Source: Bacteroidota bacterium
GTDB taxonomy: Bacteria > Bacteroidota > Bacteroidia > Chitinophagales > Chitinophagaceae
DNA: 64,000 bases
Direction: 5' to 3'
Assembly: GCA_023423405.1 (NCBI GenBank)
Contig: JAFAFR010000050.1
Coordinates: forward strand, 186,001 to 250,000
The notes beneath the pieces were generated by a model that did no database searches, had not been told where the DNA came from, and saw nothing but the letters and a program-made list of their open reading frames with translations. Both the position numbers and the translations under genes were made by a program. Shown piece after piece: positions 1 to 6,420 of this stretch (position 1 is the first letter of the stretch; each line of letters opens with the position of its first letter).

Positions 1-504
1 AATATTCCCTATACCGAATCCAACTACGAATATTTCCAGAAAGGCATAGATGTATCTGCGCTTTCTTTCCATAAAATGATGAGCGTGGCGCGCAAACTTG
101 ACGCCATGAACGAATGGGGAAGCATTGTGGCACTTACCTATATGGCAGCCCAGCGCACCTATCCTTTTTATACCGATATGGCCGATATCAAAGCCATGCT
201 GGAATCCATTGCCCGCAGTTTTGGATATCACTATGGATTGGAGAAAAAAGTGCGTGTAAACACGGTATCACAATCGCCCACCAAAACCACGGCAGGCACG
301 GGTATCAAGGGCTTCGGCGACTTTTACGATTTTGCCAATGCCATTGCGCCCCTGGGAAATGCTTCGGCGGAAGATTGTGCTAACTATTGTATCACCCTGT
401 TCTCCGACCTTACCCGCATGGTCACCATGCAGAACCTGTACCACGACGGCGGTTATTCCAGCACCGGCGTGAGCATGGAAGTGATGACAAAGCTGGGTAT
501 TTAA
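1..504 (+). CDS. fabI: Enoyl-ACP reductase FabI, C-terminal part (5' end outside window)
   Basis: The last 167 residues of an SDR-family enoyl-[acyl-carrier-protein] reductase, which carries out the final NAD(P)H-dependent reduction of each fatty-acid elongation cycle in the cytoplasm. The open frame runs in from base 1. It holds a Tyr-x6-Lys pair (YTDMADIK) in the place of the FabI catalytic Tyr/Lys, followed by VRVNTVSQSPTKT, which matches the VRVNAIS.GP.RT stretch of FabI just before the substrate-binding loop, and a C-terminal NLYHDGGYSST segment. The Rossmann nucleotide-binding half lies upstream of the window. A strong terminator follows the stop codon. The sequence is diverged from enterobacterial FabI, but I recall this form as common in Bacteroidota. 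Confidence 0.88.
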   Translation, partial: NIPYTESNYEYFQKGIDVSALSFHKMMSVARKLDAMNEWGSIVALTYMAAQRTYPFYTDMADIKAMLESIARSFGYHYGLEKKVRVNTVSQSPTKTTAGTGIKGFGDFYDFANAIAPLGNASAEDCANYCITLFSDLTRMVTMQNLYHDGGYSSTGVSMEVMTKLGI

Positions 505-522
505 ACCAGTTGGTTCTCATCA

Positions 523-553
523 TAAAAAAATCCCGGCATTGCCGGGATTTTTT
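523..553 (+). terminator. Rho-independent terminator after fabI
   Basis: Perfect inverted repeat AATCCCGGCA / TGCCGGGATT at about 529-549, flanked by an A run on the left and a T run on the right. It can act in both directions and so may also end the convergent DUF2795 transcript. Confidence 0.85.
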
Positions 554-567
554 GTCAGTATTGGTGA

Positions 568-789
568 TTAGTATTCGTCTTCGTTGAAGAAAAAGTCTTC
601 CTGGGAAGGATAGTCGGGCCAGATATCGTCAATGCCTTCATAAATTTCACCCTCGTCTTCCAGTTCCTGCAGGTTTTCCACAACTTCAATTGGGGCCCCG
701 CTCCGGATGGCGTAGTCGATCAGCTCGTCTTTAGTGGCGGGCCAGGGCGCGTCTTCCAGATAAGAGGCAAGTTCCAGGGTCCAAAACAT
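568..789 (-). CDS. Small acidic DUF2795-family protein
   Basis: A 73-residue acidic protein that starts MFWTLELASYLEDAPWPATK and ends in an Asp/Glu/Phe-rich tail. The central part (ATKDELIDYAIRSGAP) looks like the DUF2795 domain. Function unknown. I chose the ATG at 789, not the longer open frame reaching 858, because a near-perfect Bacteroidota promoter lies at 813-843, inside that longer frame, and the conserved part begins at this Met. The gene is convergent with fabI and shares its bidirectional terminator; it is divergent from the ABC ATPase gene at 875. Confidence 0.75.
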   Translation of the reverse strand: MFWTLELASYLEDAPWPATKDELIDYAIRSGAPIEVVENLQELEDEGEIYEGIDDIWPDYPSQEDFFFNEDEY

Positions 790-812
790 CTGTACAGGTT
801 TTAAATTTCCGG

Positions 813-843
813 CAAATGTAGGAGTTAAAACGAAATTTCCAAA
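813..843 (-). promoter_or_regulatory. Bacteroidota-type promoter for the DUF2795 gene
   Basis: On the minus strand: -33 TTTG (843-840), a 19-base spacer, and -7 TACATTTG (820-813), which fits TTTG-N17-22-TAnnTTTG. The start codon at 789 lies 23 bases beyond the -7 box. Confidence 0.65.
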
Positions 844-874
844 TCCTTTCAAATACAACGCTTAATATTGCGCC

Positions 875-1525
<651 letters not shown>

Positions 1526-1559
1526 CGCCGGGATGGGCCAGATGTACCCGGCCCCGGCC

Positions 1560-2123
1560 TCAGCCCGTGCGGGGACGCCAGGGTTGTTCGGGAATGCCCA
1601 GTTGGTGTCCCGTATAGCGGGCCAGCACAAAAAGATAATCACTCAGCCGGTTGAGGTATTTGATCACCAGCGGTTCCACGAACTGGTTGTCGAGCTGCAA
1701 CTGAACGCAGAGCCTTTCCGCCCGCCGGCAGATACAACGGCATACGTGAAGCGAGGAAATGGACACATGCCCGCCCGGCAGGATAAAAAATTTCATCCGC
1801 GGCAGCACTTCGTTCATCTGGTCGATGCTTTTTTCCAGCAGTTCCACATCGGCTTCTTTCAGATCAGGCATTTTCATCATAGGTTCCCGCTCCGGGTCGG
1901 TTGCCAGCGAAGCACCGATGGTAAAGAGCCGGTCCTGGACCTCTTTGAGGAGGGATACCTGGTGGGTGTCGGTCAGTTGGTCGGCGCAGAGCCCAATATA
2001 AGAATTGAGTTCGTCGATGGTGCCGTAGGTTTCTATCCGTATATGGCTTTTCGGAACCCTGGTTCCGCCGATAAGGGCGGTGCTGCCGGCGTCACCGGTT
2101 TTGGTATAGATCTTCAATGCCAT
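1560..2123 (-). CDS. Cob(I)yrinic acid a,c-diamide / cobalamin adenosyltransferase, PduO type
   Basis: A 187-residue PduO-type ATP:cob(I)alamin adenosyltransferase, which transfers the adenosyl group of ATP to cobalt to make coenzyme B12. Seen: N-terminal nucleotide loop KIYTKTGDAGSTAL, then RIETYGTIDELNSYIGL and CICRRAERL, matching the family's TxTGDxGxT, DELN and RRAER motifs. I chose the ATG at 2123 since MALKIYTKTGD is the usual N-terminus. A GTG at 2171 would overlap the upstream ABC gene's stop codon (GTGA) and add 16 residues of no family likeness; coupled translation from it cannot be excluded. It is the last gene of the gatC-ABC-adenosyltransferase run. Confidence 0.88.
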   Translation of the reverse strand: MALKIYTKTGDAGSTALIGGTRVPKSHIRIETYGTIDELNSYIGLCADQLTDTHQVSLLKEVQDRLFTIGASLATDPEREPMMKMPDLKEADVELLEKSIDQMNEVLPRMKFFILPGGHVSISSLHVCRCICRRAERLCVQLQLDNQFVEPLVIKYLNRLSDYLFVLARYTGHQLGIPEQPWRPRTG

Positions 2124-2167
2124 GGTAGTTTTGTTCTTCGGCCATTGTTCTTCCGCTTTTCTTCCCT

Positions 2168-2881
2168 TCACTCCGCCATCGCCATCGCCGGTTTTTCGTT
2201 ACGGCGGTCGGTTTCGATCAGTCCGTCGCGCAGCCGCACGATCCGGTGGGCATGGTTGGCAATATCTTCTTCGTGGGTTACCAGCACAACCGTATTGCCG
2301 CCGGCCTGGATCTTACCAAAAATGTCCATGATCTCGATGGAGGTTTTGGTATCTAGGTTGCCCGTGGGTTCATCGGCCAGGATGAGGGAGGGATTGTTTA
2401 CGAGCGCGCGCGCGATGGCCACCCGCTGGCACTGTCCGCCGCTGAGTTCGTTGGGTTTGTGGTGGCTCCGGTCCGCCAGTCCCACTTTTTCGAGAACAGA
2501 CAGGGCCATTTCGGTCCTTGTCTTTTTATTCAGGCCTGCATACACGAGGGGCAGGGCCACGTTTTCGGCGGCGGTGAGGCGGGGCAGCAGGTTGAACTGC
2601 TGGAAAACGAAACCGATCTCCTTGTTGCGGACATCGGCCAGGGCATCGTCTTCCATTTTGCTGACATCCTGCCCATTCAGTACATACCGGCCCGCCGTGG
2701 GTGAATCCAGGCAGCCCAGGATATTCATGAGGGTGCTTTTGCCGGAACCGGAAGGTCCCATCAGGGCAACGTATTCGTTCTTGAGGATGTCGAGGCTGAT
2801 CCCTTTGAGCACGGGGATGGCCTGTTTTCCCATGTAATAGTTTTTCTGAATGCCTTCCAGGTGGATGATCGGTTGAATCAT
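2168..2881 (-). CDS. ABC transporter ATP-binding protein, MacB/LolD-like
   Basis: A 237-residue ATPase. Visible: Walker A GPSGSGKST (about residues 43-51), Q-loop FVFQQFNLLPRLTA, signature LSGGQCQRVAIARAL, Walker B LILADEPTGNLD, switch His VLVTHEED. The QQFNLLPRLTAxENV and LPLVYAG pattern is typical of MacB-type ATPases, which drive mechanotransmission transporters for macrolides, peptides or lipoproteins. No permease lies next to it. It begins 1 base after the gatC stop codon and is probably co-transcribed with gatC. It is the second solitary ATPase of this group within 2 kb (the other is at 875-1525). Confidence 0.82.
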   Translation of the reverse strand: MIQPIIHLEGIQKNYYMGKQAIPVLKGISLDILKNEYVALMGPSGSGKSTLMNILGCLDSPTAGRYVLNGQDVSKMEDDALADVRNKEIGFVFQQFNLLPRLTAAENVALPLVYAGLNKKTRTEMALSVLEKVGLADRSHHKPNELSGGQCQRVAIARALVNNPSLILADEPTGNLDTKTSIEIMDIFGKIQAGGNTVVLVTHEEDIANHAHRIVRLRDGLIETDRRNEKPAMAMAE

Positions 2882-2882
2882 A

Positions 2883-3173
2883 TTATTTTTTGATCACTTT
2901 AGGCACATAGAAATAGGCGTCATCGGCATCGGGCGCAAGTTGCAGGGCGAGGGCGCGGTCGAGTCCCGGCCGGGAAATGTCGGCACGCAGAATGTCCTGG
3001 TTGTCGGTCATGTGCAGAAGCGGTTCCACCCCGGCGGTATCGATCTCCTGGAGTTTTTCCACGAAGCGGATCATCCGCGTTAGATCTTCCCTGATCTGGA
3101 GCGTGTCTTCTTCCGAAAATTCCAGTCTCGCCAGGCTGGCAAGATTTCCGATCATTTCTTTGGTCAGTTCCAT
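2883..3173 (-). CDS. gatC: Asp-tRNA(Asn)/Glu-tRNA(Gln) amidotransferase subunit C
   Basis: A 96-residue GatC. It stabilises the GatAB complex that amidates mischarged Glu-tRNA(Gln) or Asp-tRNA(Asn). Seen: LASLARLEFSEED near the N-terminus, a mid-section ending GVEPLLHMTD, and a C-terminal DDAYFYVPKVIKK, all in the family order and at the usual length of about 95. gatA and gatB are not adjacent, so the operon is dispersed. It is divergent from trpS over about 40 bases that carry both promoters. Confidence 0.92.
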   Translation of the reverse strand: MELTKEMIGNLASLARLEFSEEDTLQIREDLTRMIRFVEKLQEIDTAGVEPLLHMTDNQDILRADISRPGLDRALALQLAPDADDAYFYVPKVIKK

Positions 3174-3183
3174 ATGCTATCAA

Positions 3184-3206
3184 CAAAAATAAGGTTCTTA
3201 TCTTCG
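3184..3206. promoter_or_regulatory. Back-to-back -7 boxes for gatC (-) and trpS (+)
   Basis: Minus strand TATTTTTG (3191-3184) is a perfect TAnnTTTG and sits 10 bases from the gatC ATG. Plus strand TATCTTCG (3199-3206) has one mismatch and ends 7 bases before the trpS ATG. The two boxes are only 7 bases apart. I see no good -33 TTTG for either. Confidence 0.45.
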
Positions 3207-3213
3207 CCGCGCT

Positions 3214-4221
3214 ATGGAAAAAGGAAAAAAAGGGGTTGTTATGAGCGGGATCCGGAGCACGGGATTCCTGCACCTGGGCAATTATTTCGGCGCTATCCGC
3301 AATTACGTGAAGATGCAGGAGGAGTATGAGTGTTATTTCATGGTTGCCGATCTGCACACCCTTACCACCCATCCCGATACCAAAGAGCTGAAGGAAAACG
3401 TGCACCGGGTGCTGGCGGAAAATATTGCCTGCGGGCTGGACCCTGAAAAGGTGGCCCTGTACTGCCAGAGCCACCTGCGCGAAACCGCTGAGATCTATCT
3501 CTACCTCAATATGCTGGCCTATAAAGGCGAGCTTGAAAAAACCACCACGTTTAAGGACAAGGCCCGCCAGCATCCTGATAATGTGAATGCAGGGTTGCTT
3601 ACCTACCCGGTATTGATGGCCGGCGACATTCTGCTGCACCGGGCGGCCTATGTGCCTGTGGGCAAGGACCAGGAGCAACACCTGGAAATGAGCCGCAATT
3701 TTGCCAATCGTTTCAACCACCGCTATGGCGAGGTTTTCCCCGAGCCGTATGCGTTCAATTTCGGCGAACAACTGGTGAAAGTGCCCAGCCTGGATGGAAG
3801 CGGAAAGATGAGCAAGAGCGAAAACCAGAACGCGACCATCTTTTTGTCCGACAGCGACGACGATATCCGGAATAAGATCAAGAAGGCGAAAACCGATTCG
3901 GGTCCCGCTGCGCCGGGCGAGGCCAGGCCGGAGTATATTGAAAACCTGTTCACCCTGATGCGGCTGGTGAGCCCCGTGGAGGTATGTGAAAAATTTGAGA
4001 AAGACTACGACCAGGCCGTGATCCGTTACGGCGATATGAAAAAACAGCTCGGTGAGGACATGGTGAATTTCATACGTCCCATCCGGGAAAAGACCGAGGC
4101 CATCCGCAACGATGAGGCTTACCTCCGCGATGTAATGGAAATGGGGGCAGCCAAGGCCCGGAAGAGCGCAGAGGCGACCATGGAAAAAGTGCGGGAAGCC
4201 ATGGGGTTGAAATACTATTAA
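3214..4221 (+). CDS. trpS: Tryptophan--tRNA ligase
   Basis: A 335-residue class I aminoacyl-tRNA synthetase. Visible: an N-terminal SGIRSTGFLHLGNYFGA with the HIGH-like element (HLGN, from residue 20), DLHTLTTHPD, GDILLHRAAYVPVGKDQEQH (the Trp-specific dimer segment) and KMSKS at residues 198-202. Length fits bacterial TrpS. It charges tRNA-Trp in the cytoplasm. The leader appears to be only a few bases long, given the -7 box ending at 3206. A deoxynucleoside kinase gene follows 43 bases downstream on the same strand. Confidence 0.95.
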   Translation: MEKGKKGVVMSGIRSTGFLHLGNYFGAIRNYVKMQEEYECYFMVADLHTLTTHPDTKELKENVHRVLAENIACGLDPEKVALYCQSHLRETAEIYLYLNMLAYKGELEKTTTFKDKARQHPDNVNAGLLTYPVLMAGDILLHRAAYVPVGKDQEQHLEMSRNFANRFNHRYGEVFPEPYAFNFGEQLVKVPSLDGSGKMSKSENQNATIFLSDSDDDIRNKIKKAKTDSGPAAPGEARPEYIENLFTLMRLVSPVEVCEKFEKDYDQAVIRYGDMKKQLGEDMVNFIRPIREKTEAIRNDEAYLRDVMEMGAAKARKSAEATMEKVREAMGLKYY

Positions 4222-4264
4222 TTATTTATCTTGAAGCCTGCCCTCAAAGCAGGTACACCATCTT

Positions 4265-4900
4265 ATGGCCAAAGGGAAAAAACCAAAACATATTGCTGTT
4301 GCCGGAAATATCGGTGCGGGGAAAACCACACTTACCGAACTGCTCAGCAAACACTATAAATGGATACCGCAGTTTGAAGACGTAGATCACAATCCCTACC
4401 TGAATGATTTTTACGAGGACATGCCCAGGTGGAGTTTCAACCTGCAGATCTATTTCCTGAACAGCCGGATCAACCAGATACTCGATATTCATCGTGGTAC
4501 CGAGACCGTTATACAGGACCGTACCATTTACGAGGATGCACATATTTTTGCTCCCAACCTGCATGAGATGCAGTTGATGAGCAAGCGTGATTTTGATAAT
4601 TATTTCCTTTTTTTCCAGACGCTCAAAACAATGGTGCAGCCGCCCGACCTGCTTATCTATCTGCAGGCTTCGGTACCTACACTGGTAGGACAGATCCAGA
4701 AGCGGGGCCGCGAATACGAAGAGAACATACGGCTCGACTATCTTAAAAGGCTGAATGATTTTTATACCAAGTGGATCGGCGCCTATAAAGAAGGCCCACT
4801 CCTGGTGATCGATGTAGACAAGAATAAATTTGCCGAAAAGGACGAGGACCTTGGGGATATCATCCGCAAAGTGGATGCACAGTTGTATGGTCTTTTCTGA
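4265..4900 (+). CDS. Deoxynucleoside (deoxyadenosine-type) kinase
   Basis: A 211-residue member of the dNK/TK2-like family, which phosphorylates deoxynucleosides in the salvage pathway. P-loop GNIGAGKTT near residues 14-22, VIQDRTIYEDAHIF in the place of the E/D-R-S motif, and an arginine-rich lid RGREYEENI. The substrate (dA, dG or dC) cannot be told from sequence alone. A small inverted repeat (CCTGC-GCAGG, 4237-4253) lies between trpS and this gene, with no T run. The downstream stretch 4901-5068 holds two hairpins and no gene. Confidence 0.88.
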   Translation: MAKGKKPKHIAVAGNIGAGKTTLTELLSKHYKWIPQFEDVDHNPYLNDFYEDMPRWSFNLQIYFLNSRINQILDIHRGTETVIQDRTIYEDAHIFAPNLHEMQLMSKRDFDNYFLFFQTLKTMVQPPDLLIYLQASVPTLVGQIQKRGREYEENIRLDYLKRLNDFYTKWIGAYKEGPLLVIDVDKNKFAEKDEDLGDIIRKVDAQLYGLF

Positions 4901-4942
4901 CCCCGGGTTATTTCACACTTATTTTTCCCGTTGAATCACGGT

Positions 4943-4970
4943 AGCAGGGCCCTATTGCCTGCTGTATTTT
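4943..4970 (+). terminator. Possible weak terminator after the deoxynucleoside kinase
   Basis: Stem AGCAGG / CCTGCT (4943-4948 and 4958-4963) with a 9-base loop, followed by GTATTTT. The stem and T run are short, so this is tentative. The TATTTTCG at 4965-4972 might instead be a -7-like box for the peptide gene. Confidence 0.35.
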
Positions 4971-4973
4971 CGT

Positions 4974-5001
4974 GTTGCTGGCGCATGCATTGCGCAGCAA
5001 C
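4974..5001 (+). promoter_or_regulatory. Strong hairpin in the 5' region of the peptide operon
   Basis: GTTGCTG-(G)-CGCA pairs with TGCG-CAGCAAC around the loop TGCAT: 11 base pairs with a single bulged G. No T run follows, so it does not look like a terminator. It lies 67 bases before the precursor ATG and could be a leader structure or a protein-binding inverted repeat. Confidence 0.4.
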
Positions 5002-5068
5002 GTCCGCTCCTGCAATATTTCAGGGTAGGAGGGGTTGGCAATTGTATAACCATTTAAAGAGGGAAACC

Positions 5069-5266
5069 ATGAAAAGCCAGTTAGAATGCCGTGATCTTTC
5101 CGCGGAGGAAATGACGGAAACAACCGGGGGGGCCGGCGACTCGGGAGGAGGCAGTTTATTGAGTGATCTGTTGGGAGCGGGGAGGAAGGGACTGAAAGCA
5201 GTCTGGGAACTTGGCCTTATGGCGGCCGGCTTCAATACTTCCCTGCCGGCAAGTACCAAAAAGTAA
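5069..5266 (+). CDS. Double-glycine leader peptide precursor (bacteriocin-like or signal peptide)
   Basis: A 65-residue precursor. Residues 1-21 form a leader with LSAEEM followed by TETTGG, matching the LSxxEMxxxxGG pattern that C39-peptidase exporters recognise and cut after GG. The predicted 44-residue core starts AGDSGGG, continues as an amphipathic helix-like stretch (about 29-53, SLLSDLLGAGRKGLKAVWEL), ends SLPASTKK, has no cysteine and is mildly basic. The only Cys is in the leader. I chose the ATG at 5069 rather than an in-frame start at 4931 because the leader pattern starts here and AAAGAGGG lies 5 bases upstream, a rare Shine-Dalgarno-like site for this phylum. The export genes follow directly after a hairpin. 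The role (antimicrobial, signal or other) is unknown. Confidence 0.78.
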   Translation: MKSQLECRDLSAEEMTETTGGAGDSGGGSLLSDLLGAGRKGLKAVWELGLMAAGFNTSLPASTKK

Positions 5267-5272
5267 AACAAA

Positions 5273-5300
5273 GGGCCGGTTGCGGCCGGCCCCTGTTATT
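5273..5300 (+). terminator. Attenuator-like hairpin between precursor and export genes
   Basis: GGGCCGG (5273-5279), loop TTGCGG, CCGGCCC (5286-5292), then CTGTTATTT. It begins 6 bases after the precursor stop codon and ends 19 bases before the ATG of the HlyD-like gene. Its position suggests partial termination or mRNA 3'-end protection, so that more precursor than transporter is made. Confidence 0.6.
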
Positions 5301-5311
5301 TATCTGTGGCA

Positions 5312-6418
5312 ATGAACGGCGTGTTGCGGGATTGGATGGTTTGGGTGTATGCCAGTCTTCTCCTGATGTTTGCGAGTATTATTATCCTGTTGCGTTTTTT
5401 GTACGTTGATATAGCTTTTTCCGCCAATGGCCTGCTGGTGGCCGAACAGGAAATTGTTCCTGTAATGACGGGTACCGGTGCTTTCATAGATTCGGTGTAT
5501 GTGAAAGAAAGCGAGCGGGTGAAGGCGGGGCAGTTGCTGGCCGTATTAAAGAATCCGGGTAATACTGAAAAATTACACACGGTTGTTGAACAGGAGTTGC
5601 AGAAAGAAAAGGAACTGGCCGATGTCCGCAATTTGCTGCGGGCGCTGGAATCTGCGGGAGTTCCCCGGTGCAGGTTCCTTCACTACAGCAGGTGCTGGCA
5701 GCAGTATGTTGCAGAGTGTGTTTCTTTACAGGCCGGGGTGGACCTGGCTGAAAAGGAACTGGAATCGGCTGCCGTTCTTCATGCAGAAAAAATAATTGCA
5801 ACAGAGGAATACCAGCGCCGGTTGGCAGCTTACCGCGAACAAAAAGGAAGGCTATCGGCTTTAAATGGAAATTACAAAACCCGTTGGTCTGCGGATTCCG
5901 TACGCCTCCGGCAGGAACTGGTTGTTTTGCACGAGAGCAGAAAAGCGCTACTGTACCGGAAGGAAGACTTTGAACTGCGCGCCCCCGGTGCCGGCAGGAT
6001 ACAGGGAGTCAGGCGCTGGTACAGGAACGGCTGGTTGAATGCTGGCGTTCAATTCTGCTCGGTATTCCCGGAAGAAGGGCTTCGGGTAGAGGCCTGGGTT
6101 TCTCCGGAAGATATTGCATTCCTGGATACGGGGATGCGTGCCAGGATAAAGATCCGCGGACTCGACTACCAGTATTTCGGATGGCTGGAAGGAAACATCG
6201 TATCTGTGGATGCGCAGTATGAAATGCAGGGTAATATGCCGTCCTACAGGATCATATGCAGTTTGCCTTCGCGGCAACTCTCTCTTTCCAATGGATTCAC
6301 GGTGCATTTGCAAAAGGGCATGCAGGCAGAACTGCGGATCGTACTCACCAGGAGAAATATTGGTCAGCTATTATTTGACCGTTTTGAGAACTGGCTGGAC
6401 CCAGTCAAAAAAATCTGA
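5312..6418 (+). CDS. HlyD-family periplasmic adaptor of the peptide exporter
   Basis: A 368-residue membrane-fusion protein. One N-terminal transmembrane helix (about residues 8-28, VWVYASLLLMFASIIILL), then a lipoyl-like hairpin piece (AFIDSVYVKESERVKAGQLL), a long charged coiled coil (about 80-215), a second lipoyl half (FELRAPGAGRIQGV), and a beta-barrel with EAWVSPEDIAFLDTGMRARI. Such proteins bridge the inner-membrane ABC exporter to an outer-membrane channel. The ATG at 5312 is preferred; a GTG at 5306 would add two residues. The stop codon lies 2 bases before the exporter GTG, so the two are coupled. No TolC gene is adjacent; the nearest is at 27509-28867 in a separate efflux operon. 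Confidence 0.85.
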   Translation: MNGVLRDWMVWVYASLLLMFASIIILLRFLYVDIAFSANGLLVAEQEIVPVMTGTGAFIDSVYVKESERVKAGQLLAVLKNPGNTEKLHTVVEQELQKEKELADVRNLLRALESAGVPRCRFLHYSRCWQQYVAECVSLQAGVDLAEKELESAAVLHAEKIIATEEYQRRLAAYREQKGRLSALNGNYKTRWSADSVRLRQELVVLHESRKALLYRKEDFELRAPGAGRIQGVRRWYRNGWLNAGVQFCSVFPEEGLRVEAWVSPEDIAFLDTGMRARIKIRGLDYQYFGWLEGNIVSVDAQYEMQGNMPSYRIICSLPSRQLSLSNGFTVHLQKGMQAELRIVLTRRNIGQLLFDRFENWLDPVKKI

Positions 6419-6420
6419 TC

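Noticed and set aside
1533..2837. 434-residue plus-strand frame opposite the adenosyltransferase and ABC genes
   Set aside because: Antisense shadow; the minus-strand genes carry complete family motifs.
4237..4253. Terminator between trpS and the deoxynucleoside kinase gene
   Set aside because: CCTGC/GCAGG has only 5 base pairs and no T run follows.
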